Origin: Amycolatopsis orientalis DSM 43388
GTDB taxonomy: Bacteria; Actinomycetota; Actinomycetes; Mycobacteriales; Pseudonocardiaceae
Direction of reading: 5' to 3'
Assembly: GCF_000411975.1 (NCBI RefSeq)
Contig: NZ_ASXG01000122.1
Location: 1-64,000, forward strand
DNA: 64,000 bases
Shown piece after piece: positions 27,432 through 35,449 of this stretch. How positions within the stretch are numbered: the stretch's first letter is position 1; each line of letters starts with the position of its first letter. The notes under the pieces were generated by a model. That model had not been told where the DNA came from. It saw only the letters and a program-made list of their open reading frames with translations, and did no database searches. The position numbers and the translations under genes are program-made.

Positions 27432-28034
27432 TCACGACGCCTGCTGGAGATGCCCGATCATCGCGGTAGCGAACTTCTTCGCGACGGCGCAAGGGTCCTT
27501 TTTGTTCGAACCCATGCTGATATTCGGCAGGACCGAGACAGCGAGCTGATCGGTGACGCCGACCCAGAGGGTGCAGATGCCGTTCGCGCGGCTGTCCTCG
27601 GTACCAGCGAAGACGGCCGGGTAGCCGTTGACCGTGGTGGGTTCGAAGTAGGCCTGCTTGGCCTTCTGGTCGTAGATGTCGCTGATCCCGCGCTTGTTCT
27701 GCTCGATCGGCGTGTTGTTCACGAAGTTCAGGTTGCTTCCGGAGGAAGTCCAGCGGCAGCCGTTCAACACCCCGGTGCTCTTCTCGCCGGGATACTTGAG
27801 GCCGACCTGTTCTGCCTCCGAGGCGCTGAGCACGCTGCACGGATTGGCGATCAAGTCCTTGGTAGGCAGCGGGGCAGGCACCTTGGGACCCGAGCCGCCA
27901 CTGTCGGCTGGAGCGCTTGAGCCTGCACTGCCCGGCGGCTGAGCAGTTCCTCCGGCCCCACCGCAGGCGGAGGCGGCGAACAAGCCAATCGTGGCAACCG
28001 CAGCTGCGGCGAGCCGGACGGTGCGGTGCGGCAT
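27432..28034 (-). CDS. DUF3558-type lipoprotein, copy 1
   Basis: A 200-residue lipoprotein: signal peptide beginning MPHRTVRLAAAAVATIG, lipobox SAC, a Ser/Gly/Pro linker, then a DUF3558 domain with NPCSVLSASEAEQVGL, CRWTSSGSNL, GISDIYDQKAKQAYFEP and DPCAVAKKFATAM. Four conserved cysteines probably form disulfides. It is a clear paralogue of the lipoprotein at 30466-31074 and sits between two copies of an EspG-tail/terminator segment, so it is probably the survivor of a duplicated type VII cargo operon. Confidence 0.88.
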   Translation of the reverse strand: MPHRTVRLAAAAVATIGLFAASACGGAGGTAQPPGSAGSSAPADSGGSGPKVPAPLPTKDLIANPCSVLSASEAEQVGLKYPGEKSTGVLNGCRWTSSGSNLNFVNNTPIEQNKRGISDIYDQKAKQAYFEPTTVNGYPAVFAGTEDSRANGICTLWVGVTDQLAVSVLPNISMGSNKKDPCAVAKKFATAMIGHLQQAS

Positions 28035-28147
28035 TTGGTGCTCAGACTTCCTTTGCCAGCTGGTTCTTTGATGGCCGAGTCAACCTCGTCCTAGCGTCCG
28101 CCGCCCGGTCGACAGCTGCTGGGCCAAGGTAGCGTGATCCGGCAGAA

Positions 28148-28289
28148 GCGCAGGTCAAACGCGAAACCGGGTGAGGTTCGCCGACCGGACACCTCGCGGT
28201 GCCGTGCCGGGAACCCCACCCGGAGTAACGCTCGGGGCGCTCAGCCCAAGGCGCTTTGCGCTTGGCGCAGCCGTTCGGAAATCGCCTGC
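28148..28289. repeat. Duplicated EspG-tail/terminator segment, copy 2
   Basis: Counterpart of 27265-27407. Here it spans the true 3' end of the EspG gene and the following hairpin, in which CCGGGTGGGGTTC and GAACCTCACCCGG pair on the complement strand and TTTCG follows. This is the likely terminator of the PE/PPE/EspG operon. Confidence 0.85.
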
Positions 28290-29053
28290 ATCGTGCCGGG
28301 CGTGAACACGATCAGCGAGTCCTGTCCTGGCCGCTCCTCCATCAGCCAGCGGCCCTCGCTGGTGTCGATGAAGTTGACCGGCTTCGGGATGCGTCGCCGC
28401 CGTCCGCCGTTCGGGCGGGCCGCGACGTAAAGTGCGCCGCTGCCGGTGCGCGGCAGCTTGAGGATCCGCTGGATCTCCTTGAGCGGGGAAACCTGCTCGG
28501 TGCGCTGCCCGCTCTGCATGATCGAGCCCTGCGAAACTTCATCCGACCCGGCTGACCGGCCGCTCTGGTATTCGCTGCGGCTGGTGATCAGCGGCTGCCC
28601 GCTCGCCGGCTTGCCCGCGGGCAGGAGATCGAGGAACGTCTGCAGCAGCAGGTCCGGCCGCTGACGCGACACCGTGACGGTGTTCTCGCCGATGATCCGG
28701 AGCAGCCCGAAGCCGCCGCCGTTCCCGCTGCCGCACAGCACCGAGTAGTTGCCCGGGCTGCCGTCTTCGAACGTGCCGTCGAACCAGCCGTAGAACTCCA
28801 GGTGCGGATGCGAAATGGACTCGATCAGCGCGAGCAGATCGCGGTCCATGCCGCGCGGTCCCATCAGGCCGGACTCGGTCAACGCCTCGTTGACCTGCTG
28901 GTCCAGCTTCCGTTCGGCGTCCGGGTCGTGGAACACCGGGGTCTCGGCGATGGCCTGATGGGGCTCACCGCCCCGACGCCGGATCAGGTTGTACAGCGTC
29001 GGGAGGGTGAACTTGGTGGGTCGGTCAAGCGTGATCACGTCGGTCGGCCTCAT
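28241..29053 (-). CDS. EspG-family ESX chaperone
   Basis: A 270-residue protein of the EspG family, cytosolic chaperones that bind PE/PPE cargo and direct it to type VII secretion machines. Family-like features are the N-terminal LDRPTKFTLPTLYNLIRRRG, LEFYGWFDGTF, CGSGNGGGFGLLRI, and a C-terminal segment with IDTSEGRWLMEER and FTPGTMQAISERL. The ATG overlaps the stop of the PPE-like gene as ATGA, so cargo and chaperone are translationally coupled. No ESX core gene (EccB-E, MycP) is nearby, so it must serve machinery encoded elsewhere. Confidence 0.85.
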   Translation of the reverse strand: MRPTDVITLDRPTKFTLPTLYNLIRRRGGEPHQAIAETPVFHDPDAERKLDQQVNEALTESGLMGPRGMDRDLLALIESISHPHLEFYGWFDGTFEDGSPGNYSVLCGSGNGGGFGLLRIIGENTVTVSRQRPDLLLQTFLDLLPAGKPASGQPLITSRSEYQSGRSAGSDEVSQGSIMQSGQRTEQVSPLKEIQRILKLPRTGSGALYVAARPNGGRRRRIPKPVNFIDTSEGRWLMEERPGQDSLIVFTPGTMQAISERLRQAQSALG

Positions 29054-30423
29054 TCACCGATGACCGGCGGAACGGTCAGCTGGTCGGAGCCGAAGAGTTC
29101 GTTGGAGTCCTCTTCCACCAGGTACTTCGTCTGGTGCTCCTCGTCCTCCTGACCCTTGCCGCCCTTCGCGCCGGCACCCATGCCGCCCATGCCGGCCGCA
29201 CCGGGCTTGCCCGCCGCGCCGCCACGCATGCCGGAGCCCATGCCGCCCGCACCGGCGCCGCCGGCCATCCCGCCCGCGGCCGCACCGGATCCGGAGCCGC
29301 CGGGACCGAAGCCCGCGCCCGCGCCGAACGCACCCGGACCGAAGGCAGCGCCGGCACCGGAGCCCGCGCCGCCACCGCCGCCGGGACCGAACTGGCCTGC
29401 CCCGCCGCCGGGACCGAAGGCGCTCGGGCTGAACTTGCTCGGGTCGGTCGTCGGAGGCGTCCAGCCCGAGGTGGTCACGCCGTCGTTCCCGCTGCCGGGG
29501 TAGTGGCCGGTCGGGTCGGTCACGCCGCCGTGGCCAGGACCGCCCGGACCACTCGGGCCGCCGGGGAAAGTCGTGTGCGGCGGGGTGCCGGGCGGATTGG
29601 TCGGGGTGAACTTGGGCGGATCCATCTTCGGCGGGGTGAAGCCGCCGCCTCCGCCGCCGGGGCCGCCGCCGAAGTTGCCGCCGGAGCCGCCCGGACCGCC
29701 GCCGAAGTCGCCCGGACCGCCGCCCGGGTTGGAGATGTTGTTGCCCTGCCAGGCGCTGTACTGCGGCAGCTGGCTCGCGTTCTGCCCGCTGGCGTTGAAG
29801 TAGTTGGTGTAGGCCTGGACGTTCGCCTTGCCGGTCTCGTTGTACTGGTTGATCTCGTCGTCTTTGTCGCTGAACGGGTTGATCCCGTCGACGAACCCGG
29901 CGTGCGGCGGGTCCTTGGCGATCTCCTGGACCTTGCTCTTGACCGTGGAGAAGCAGTCGACCTGGGTGTTCAGGTACGTGTGGCTCTTGCCGAGGTTGTT
30001 GACCGAGTCCTGGAGCCAGACACCGAGCGGGTGCGCGCCGGCCTGTGCCGCGGTGGCACCACCGCCCTGCCAGGCGGCGTCCATCTTCTTGTTCAGGTTG
30101 TCGATCTCGGTGACCCGGTCGTTGTGCACGGTCTTGAGATTGTTGGCCGCGCTGACGCCGGTCTGCAGCGACGAGCTGTCGCCGACGTGGATTTTCTCCC
30201 AGATCGTGCGCGCGTCGATCGAACGGCCGCCGAGGTCCGCCTCGGCGAGCTTCGCGTCCGGACCTCCGCTGAACAGGCCGACGAGGCTGCCGACCAGCGC
30301 CCCACCCGCCGCACCGACCGCGGTGCCGATCACCGGCACGACTGAACCGACCGCGGCGCCGGCGACGGCACCGCCTGCCGCGTACTTCAATTCCTTGCCT
30401 ACGGTGTTGGCGTCATTCCCCAT
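29050..30423 (-). CDS. PPE-like Gly/Pro-rich ESX substrate
   Basis: A 457-residue protein. It opens with a Gly/Ala helix (YAAGGAVAGAAVGSVVPVIG) and a helical region of about residues 70-215 with WEKIHVGDSSSLQTGVSAANNL and the WXG-type turn AAWQGGGA, as in PPE-like/WXG100 secretion substrates of Pseudonocardiaceae. The second half is a low-complexity Gly/Pro-rich array with Phe (GGGPGDFGGGPGG) and a polar, acidic C-terminus. It lacks a Sec signal and is probably exported by type VII secretion as a heterodimer with the PE-like protein encoded upstream. Confidence 0.75.
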   Translation of the reverse strand: MGNDANTVGKELKYAAGGAVAGAAVGSVVPVIGTAVGAAGGALVGSLVGLFSGGPDAKLAEADLGGRSIDARTIWEKIHVGDSSSLQTGVSAANNLKTVHNDRVTEIDNLNKKMDAAWQGGGATAAQAGAHPLGVWLQDSVNNLGKSHTYLNTQVDCFSTVKSKVQEIAKDPPHAGFVDGINPFSDKDDEINQYNETGKANVQAYTNYFNASGQNASQLPQYSAWQGNNISNPGGGPGDFGGGPGGSGGNFGGGPGGGGGGFTPPKMDPPKFTPTNPPGTPPHTTFPGGPSGPGGPGHGGVTDPTGHYPGSGNDGVTTSGWTPPTTDPSKFSPSAFGPGGGAGQFGPGGGGGAGSGAGAAFGPGAFGAGAGFGPGGSGSGAAAGGMAGGAGAGGMGSGMRGGAAGKPGAAGMGGMGAGAKGGKGQEDEEHQTKYLVEEDSNELFGSDQLTVPPVIGE

Positions 30424-30465
30424 GATGAGCCACTCCTTCCGAGCCGGGCACCGGCCGCCGGGCGG

Positions 30466-31074
30466 TCATGCCGCCTTGAGATGTTTGACCACTGCGCCCG
30501 CGAACTTCTGCGCGAGACCGCATGGGTTGCTCTTGTTCGGGCCGACCCCGATCGCCGGAATCACCGCGACCGCGAGCTGGTCGGTGACCCCGAGCCACAG
30601 CGTGCACGTGCCGGAAGGACGGCCGTCCTGGGTATCGGCGTAGACGCCCGGATAGCCGTCGACGGTAACCGGCTGGAAATACGCCTGCCGTGCCTTCTGG
30701 GCGTAGATGTCGCTGATGCCGTGCGGGGTCTGCGATGGAGACACTCGCAGACCGATGGAGTTCTGGGCTTCGTCGGCCGACCTCCAGTCACAGCCGGGAA
30801 CCTGCCCGGTGGCCTTTTCTCCAGGTGCGACCAGCCCGAAATCGGTCGCTTCGGCGTTGGTCAGAACCTTGCAGGGGTTGTCGCCCACCAAGTCCTGGGT
30901 GTTCAGCGGAGCGGGAACCTTCGGGCCTGACCCGTCGCCCGCTGCTGTCGAGCTGGCGGCGGCGGAAGAAGGCGGAGTGTTTCCTCGGCCGGGGTTTCCT
31001 CCGCCGCTGCATGCGGTCAGCAGACCGAGAGCGGCGACGGCAGCGGCGGCAATCCGGGTGGTGCGGTGCGGCAT
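30466..31074 (-). CDS. DUF3558-type lipoprotein, copy 2
   Basis: A 202-residue lipoprotein with lipobox LTAC, a Ser/Ala linker and a DUF3558 domain containing NPCKVLTNAEATDFGL, GCDWRSADEAQ, GISDIYAQKARQAYFQP and NPCGLAQKFAGAV. It lies between the PE-like and PPE-like genes with very short gaps (7 and 42 bp), so it is part of the type VII cargo operon; proteins of this family commonly accompany such operons in this group. It is paralogous to copy 1 at 27432-28034. Confidence 0.88.
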   Translation of the reverse strand: MPHRTTRIAAAAVAALGLLTACSGGGNPGRGNTPPSSAAASSTAAGDGSGPKVPAPLNTQDLVGDNPCKVLTNAEATDFGLVAPGEKATGQVPGCDWRSADEAQNSIGLRVSPSQTPHGISDIYAQKARQAYFQPVTVDGYPGVYADTQDGRPSGTCTLWLGVTDQLAVAVIPAIGVGPNKSNPCGLAQKFAGAVVKHLKAA

Positions 31075-31081
31075 GGGCAGC

Positions 31082-31444
31082 TCAGACCTTTGTCTTGCTT
31101 GCGGCGTCGCGTGCTTCCTGCTCGGCGACGGTGATTTTGTTTTTGGCGGCCTTCAGTGCGGTGATGAAGTTCGTCACGTAGTCGACCATGCGCTGGTGCT
31201 GCTCAAGCAGGGTCTGCCCGGAAGGGTTCGCGCCTTTGTCGATGAAGTCGTTGCTGGCGAACTCGTCCGCCGGACGCTTGACGTCAGCGATGAACCGCGC
31301 GTCGGTGAGATCCTTGTTCAGGTTCACCCGCAGGTCTTCCCACTGCTTGATGACCGAGTCGACCTCGTCCTCGCTGAACTTGTACCCGCCTGCCGTTCCG
31401 TAGCCGCCGACCATGATCGGCGCGGGCGGTGGTACGTCAGACAT
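31082..31444 (-). CDS. PE-like small helical ESX protein
   Basis: A 120-residue protein without signal peptide. After a Pro/Gly N-terminus (MSDVPPPAPIMVGG) it is predicted mostly helical, with KFSEDEVDSVIKQWEDLRVNL as helix 1 and DYVTNFITALKAAKNKITVAE as helix 2, the layout of PE/WXG100-type type VII substrates. Its place as first gene before DUF3558, PPE-like and EspG genes supports a PE-partner role. ATG 31444 follows a GGGGG tract by 8 nt; an upstream start at 31465 would add seven residues. Confidence 0.65.
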   Translation of the reverse strand: MSDVPPPAPIMVGGYGTAGGYKFSEDEVDSVIKQWEDLRVNLNKDLTDARFIADVKRPADEFASNDFIDKGANPSGQTLLEQHQRMVDYVTNFITALKAAKNKITVAEQEARDAASKTKV

Positions 31445-31589
31445 CCCGGTGACCCCCTTTGGCACAGTTCTCGCTCCCCAAGCGGCGAGATCAGCAAGTT
31501 GGATGGTAACGCACGCCAGTTGGTTCCCGCTGCGCGTTCAGTTGTTTCGAGAGTTGGCCCCGAGCTGCGGGAAGACGCCGAAAACGAGA

Positions 31590-31618
31590 CCGCCCCCGGG
31601 ACGATCTCCCGGGGGCGG
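31590..31618. terminator. Terminator of the rpsF-rplI operon
   Basis: A perfect 12-bp stem (31590-31601 with 31607-31618), 5-nt loop, 22 nt beyond the rplI stop on the complement strand; GTTTT follows after a few bases. Confidence 0.75.
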
Positions 31619-31640
31619 CTTCGCGGAAAAGACGCGAGCG

Positions 31641-32105
31641 TCAGTTGGCGGCCACGGCCTTGACCTCGAGCCGGAGGTCCACCTTCACGTTCGGGTGCAG
31701 GCGGGCGTTGACCGAGTGCTTGCCGACCGTCTTGATGTGGTCGCGCAGGTCCAGGACGCGCTTGTCGAGCAGCGGGCCGCCCTGGGCCTTGATCGCGTCG
31801 ACGATTTCGCCGGCGGTGATGGAGCCGAAGAGCTTCTTCGAGCCCGCCGCGGCCTTGCCGGTCAGCTGGATCGCGCCGAGGCCCTCGAGCGTCGCCTTGA
31901 TTTCCTTGGCGTGGTCGAGGTCGCGGATGCGGCGGGATTCCTGTGCGCGCTGGATCGTGCGCACGTTCTTCTCCGCACCCTTGGTGGCCACGATGGCGTA
32001 GCCGCGCGGCAGCAGGTAGTTGCGGGCGTAGCCGTCCTTGACCTCGACGATGTCGCCGGGGCCGCCGAGGTTCGCCACGTCCGTGGTGAGAATGATCTTC
32101 GCCAT
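31641..32105 (-). CDS. rplI: 50S ribosomal protein L9
   Basis: Large-subunit protein binding 23S rRNA and linking two globular domains by a long helix. The 154 residues show the L9 N-domain (MAKIILTTDVANLGGPGDIVEVKDGYARNYLLPRGYA), the long connecting helix rich in Arg/Glu, and the C-terminal rRNA-binding domain ending VDLRLEVKAVAAN. Last gene of the rpsF-ssb-rpsR-rplI operon, 14 bp after rpsR. Confidence 0.98.
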   Translation of the reverse strand: MAKIILTTDVANLGGPGDIVEVKDGYARNYLLPRGYAIVATKGAEKNVRTIQRAQESRRIRDLDHAKEIKATLEGLGAIQLTGKAAAGSKKLFGSITAGEIVDAIKAQGGPLLDKRVLDLRDHIKTVGKHSVNARLHPNVKVDLRLEVKAVAAN

Positions 32106-32119
32106 GACTAGTGCTCCCC

Positions 32120-32368
32120 TCAGCGCGCGGTGGACGTGTAGGGCAGCAGAGCCATCTCGCGCGAGTTCTTCACCGCGATGGCGATGTCGCGCTGGTGCTG
32201 GCTGCAGTTGCCGGTGACGCGACGGGCACGGATCTTGCCGCGGTCGGAGATGTACTTCCGCAGCAGGTTGGTGTCCTTGTAGTCGATCGCTTCCGGACGG
32301 CCCTTCTTCTCGGCCTTGCAGAACACGCAGACCTTCTTCTTGGGCTTGCGAATGGGTGGCTTGGCCAC
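32120..32368 (-). CDS. rpsR: 30S ribosomal protein S18
   Basis: Small-subunit protein that pairs with S6. The 82 residues contain the S18 core (IDYKDTNLLRKYISDRGKI, then RRVTGNCSQHQRDIAIAVKNSREMALLPY). It retains cysteines in KKVCVFCKAE and GNCSQHQ, the zinc-ribbon pattern of C+ S18 proteins, so it is the zinc-dependent form. Lies between ssb and rplI. Confidence 0.98.
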   Translation of the reverse strand: MAKPPIRKPKKKVCVFCKAEKKGRPEAIDYKDTNLLRKYISDRGKIRARRVTGNCSQHQRDIAIAVKNSREMALLPYTSTAR

Positions 32369-32403
32369 TGGTGTACTCCTGGAATTCTAGAAAGAGAATG
32401 AGA

Positions 32404-32925
32404 TCAGAACGGGGGTTCGTCGGAGAAGCCTCCGCCGCCACCGCCCGCGGGCGGGGCCGAGCCCCACGGGTCGTCGGCGGGCGCGCTGTTGCCTCCGCCG
32501 CGATTGCCGCCTCCGCTGAAGCCGCCTCCGCCGCCGAAGTCACCACCGCCGCCGCCACCGCGGCTGACCTTGTTGACCTTCGCCGTCGCGTAGCGCAGCG
32601 AGGGGCCGATCTCGTCGACCTCGAGTTCGACGACGGTGCGCTTCTCGCCTTCCTTGGTCTCGAACGACCGCTGCTTCAGCCGCCCCTGCACCACCACGCG
32701 GGCGCCCCGCGTGAGCGACTCGGCGACGTTCTCCGCCGCCTGCCGCCAGATGTTGCAGCGCAGGAACAGCGCCTCGCCGTCCTTCCACTCGCCGGTCTGC
32801 CGGTCGAGCGTGCGCGGGGTGGACGCGACGGTGAAGTTCGCGACCGCCGCCCCGGACGGGGTGAAGCGCAGCTCCGGGTCGGACGTGAGGTTCCCGACCA
32901 CGGTGATGACGGTGTCTCCAGCCAC
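32404..32925 (-). CDS. ssb: Single-stranded DNA-binding protein
   Basis: Homotetrameric protein protecting single-stranded DNA in replication and repair. Residues 1-120 form the OB fold (DTVITVVGNLTSDPELRFTPSG, WKDGEALFLRCNIWRQAAENV, ARVVVQGRLKQRSFE). A Gly-rich linker follows and the tail ends SDEPPF, a variant of the acidic DDEPPF tip that docks partner proteins. Second gene of the operon. Confidence 0.97.
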   Translation of the reverse strand: MAGDTVITVVGNLTSDPELRFTPSGAAVANFTVASTPRTLDRQTGEWKDGEALFLRCNIWRQAAENVAESLTRGARVVVQGRLKQRSFETKEGEKRTVVELEVDEIGPSLRYATAKVNKVSRGGGGGGDFGGGGGFSGGGNRGGGNSAPADDPWGSAPPAGGGGGGFSDEPPF

Positions 32926-32955
32926 GGATGGCGTCCCTTCGGAATCGGGCTCGGA

Positions 32956-33279
32956 TCAGGCCTTGGCGGGCGCGGGCTTGGCCGCGGCCTTGACCTCGCG
33001 GCGCATGACCTTGGTGCGCAGCACGGTTTCCTGCAGCGACAGCTGGCGGTCCAGTTCCTTGACGGCCTCGGCCGACGAGTTCAGGTCCAGCAGCGCGTAG
33101 ATGCCCTCGGCGTTCTTCTTGATCTCGTACGCCAAGCGACGGCGGCCCCACACGTCGACCTTCTCGACGCTTCCGCCCGAAGTGCGGATCACGTTGAGGA
33201 AGTTGTCCAGCGTGGGCGCGACCGTGCGCTCGTCGAGCGTCGGGTCCAGGATGACCATTACCTCGTAATGGCGTGACAT
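32956..33279 (-). CDS. rpsF: 30S ribosomal protein S6
   Basis: Small-subunit protein partnering S18. It begins MSRHYEVMVILDPTLDERTV, has the VDVWGRRRLAYEIKKNAEGIY centre and a Lys/Ala-rich tail ending APAKA; 107 residues. ATG 33279 follows AGGAGG by 9 nt; a GTG two codons earlier is less likely. First gene of the rpsF-ssb-rpsR-rplI operon. Confidence 0.97.
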   Translation of the reverse strand: MSRHYEVMVILDPTLDERTVAPTLDNFLNVIRTSGGSVEKVDVWGRRRLAYEIKKNAEGIYALLDLNSSAEAVKELDRQLSLQETVLRTKVMRREVKAAAKPAPAKA

Positions 33280-33380
33280 AACCACTCACCTCCTATGGGC
33301 TCGCGGTCACGGCGCTTCCGTGACAGGAGGGTTTGTCCAGGTAAGCGTACCCGGCGGGTCCGACAGTCCGGCGCGGCGGG

Positions 33381-34301
33381 TCAGCTGGCGCGGCGCAGCA
33401 CCCAGGTGCGGACGAGCCCGGCGGTGACGCCGGCCAGCACGATCACCGCGAGCAGCATCGGCAGCTGGACGTCCGAGGCTCCGCCCTGGCTCGCCAGCGC
33501 TTCGGCGTTGCCCGCGTTGCGGATGTCCGGGCCCTGCTGTCCCTGCGGGTCCTGGCCGGCCGACGGCTGCTGCGGCAGCGCGCCGGAACCGGGCAGGGAG
33601 CCGTAGCGCGCGCCGGGGGCGATCGCGGTGCCCAGGACGCCCGGGGTGCCCGGGGTCGCGGTCGGGATGTTGCCGTAGTCGCGCGGCGGGGCGATCCCGG
33701 TCGAGCCCGGCTGGTAGTTGCCGAGCGGGTTGCCGCCGCCGCTCTGCGCGGGCGCGGCGCCGTTTCCGTTCGACGGGGCGCCGCCGTTCGACGGGGAGTT
33801 CGGGGACGACGGCGCCTGGTAGTTGTTCGCCGTCGTGGTGAGCCCGCACGCGGACGCGACCCCGCTGCGGATGCCGTTCAGCACCTTGGTCTTGGTGTCC
33901 GGCAGGACGCCGAGTCCCCACTCGTCCTTCAGCGCGTTCGCGACGACCTGGCCGATCGCGTCGCCGCTGATCGTGCCGCCCGCGGCGTTCGGGATCGAGC
34001 CGACCGGCAGGTTGCCCTTGTTCGCGATGGCGTTGGCCAGCGAATCCGGCCACACGGTCAGCAGCCGCCAGAAGTTGACCTGGTCCTGGGCCGACTTGCG
34101 GACGATCTCCTTGACCGCCGAACCGGGGACGGCGACCGAATCGCCCATGCCGCCGGTGACCGCGCCGGTGCACTGGTTCGCGAGCGTCGTCGCCGCGGAC
34201 GCGGTGCCGGTTCCCAGGAACGTGCCGCCGGTGAAGAGGGCGGCGAGAGCGGTGACGGTGAGTGCTCGACGGGTTCGCTTCCAGGTGGGGAGTTTCCGCA
34301 C
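33381..34301 (-). CDS. Surface protein A with sortase-like tail
   Basis: A 306-residue exported protein. The signal peptide (WKRTRRALTVTALAALFTGG, cleavage near ASA) is followed by a ~130-residue domain starting with a cysteine (CTGAVTGGMGDSV) and a second Cys (SACGL), a long Pro/Gly/Asn linker, then NAGNAEALASQGG, a hydrophobic helix and RTWVLRR tail. This tail recurs in the next two genes. Here the motif position reads LASQG, not a full LPXTG. GTG 34301 follows GGAGG by 9 nt. Function unknown; cell-wall linkage is inferred. Confidence 0.75.
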   Translation of the reverse strand: MRKLPTWKRTRRALTVTALAALFTGGTFLGTGTASAATTLANQCTGAVTGGMGDSVAVPGSAVKEIVRKSAQDQVNFWRLLTVWPDSLANAIANKGNLPVGSIPNAAGGTISGDAIGQVVANALKDEWGLGVLPDTKTKVLNGIRSGVASACGLTTTANNYQAPSSPNSPSNGGAPSNGNGAAPAQSGGGNPLGNYQPGSTGIAPPRDYGNIPTATPGTPGVLGTAIAPGARYGSLPGSGALPQQPSAGQDPQGQQGPDIRNAGNAEALASQGGASDVQLPMLLAVIVLAGVTAGLVRTWVLRRAS

Positions 34302-34386
34302 GAGCACTATCCTCCGGGGTCCGCGGGCATGGTTCGTCGCATCTAGGACAACGAATGGACTCCGGCAAAGATACTGGTGAGTTGGC

Positions 34387-35316
34387 TTAACCTGCAGCGG
34401 CCATTCGGCGGAGTACCCAGGTGCGGACCAGGCCCGCGCTGACTCCGGAGAGTGCCAAAACTGCCACCAGAACCGGCCAGTCCAACCCGTTCGTGTGGTT
34501 TCCGCCGGTGCCCGGCAAGGCTTCGGCGTTACCGGCGTTCTGGACCGTGCGGTCGCCGCCTGACGAGCCGTCCGGGTTGGAAAGGCCGTATTGCGGCGCG
34601 TAACCCGGGATCTGGCTGCCGTATCGCAGCGACGGCGACGGGCTGAACAATCCGGCCATCGCCATCGGGATGCCGCTGTAGTCGCGCATCGGCGCGTAGC
34701 CGGTGCTGTAGCCGTACGACAGGTCGCTGAAGTTCGGCAGGAAGGCCGAGAACGGCGCGGCTCCTCCGCCGGCGCCGCCGTAATCGCCGAGCACCGGGCT
34801 GGTCGAACCGGGCATCTGGGACTGCTGCTGTCCGGGCGAACCACCCTGCTGCGGGCTGCCGCCGTTGCCGCCGGACGGCGGTTGCTGCGGGTTCTGCCCC
34901 GGGCTTTGCTTGCCCGGCTGGCTGCCGCTGAGGGCCTGGCCCGCCGCGGCGACGCCCTGCTGGACCGCGTTCGCGCCGCCCGCGACCGCGCCGTTGACCG
35001 CGCTCGCGGCCGGCGGGCCGACCACCGGGACCGGCGCGACGACCGTGTTGACCACGTTCACCGTGACTTTGCAGAGCGCGTCGACAGTGCTGGTGAGAAC
35101 GCCGGAGGCCTGGCCGACGATGCCGAGGTCGAGCGGGAGACCGAGTAGAGGTGTGGCCTGGATGTGGTCACCCGGTTTGGCCGTGATGGTGGAACCGCAC
35201 TTAGCGGTCAAGGTGTCCGCCGACGCGGTGCCTGGTGCGGCGAGCGCGGCCGAGCCGGCCAGGACGAAAGCGGCGGCGCCCACCGCGGTGGCCCTCCGTG
35301 CCCGGTGCTGCTGCAT
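34387..35316 (-). CDS. Surface protein B with LPXTG-type tail
   Basis: A 309-residue exported protein: signal peptide to GTASA, first mature domain with CGSTITAKPGDHIQATP and a second Cys in ALCKVTV, Gln/Pro/Gly-rich linker (QPGKQSPGQNPQQPPSGG), then NAGNAEALPGTGG, a hydrophobic helix and GLVRTWVLRR. LPGTG matches the LPXTG sortase consensus, so covalent attachment to peptidoglycan is likely. Paralogous at the C-terminus, and partly at the N-terminus (Cys then a GD motif), to the genes on both sides. Confidence 0.78.
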   Translation of the reverse strand: MQQHRARRATAVGAAAFVLAGSAALAAPGTASADTLTAKCGSTITAKPGDHIQATPLLGLPLDLGIVGQASGVLTSTVDALCKVTVNVVNTVVAPVPVVGPPAASAVNGAVAGGANAVQQGVAAAGQALSGSQPGKQSPGQNPQQPPSGGNGGSPQQGGSPGQQQSQMPGSTSPVLGDYGGAGGGAAPFSAFLPNFSDLSYGYSTGYAPMRDYSGIPMAMAGLFSPSPSLRYGSQIPGYAPQYGLSNPDGSSGGDRTVQNAGNAEALPGTGGNHTNGLDWPVLVAVLALSGVSAGLVRTWVLRRMAAAG

Positions 35317-35449
35317 GGCCGTCGACCCTTTCGCCGCGTCCGTTGTACCTGCCTCCCTGTGGACAACGACGGTAACGAAGACGAGTGACGCCCGCCTCCC
35401 CTCCGAGGTCAGGCATTCGGGTGGAAGCGGGCGCTACTCAGGGTGAGAG

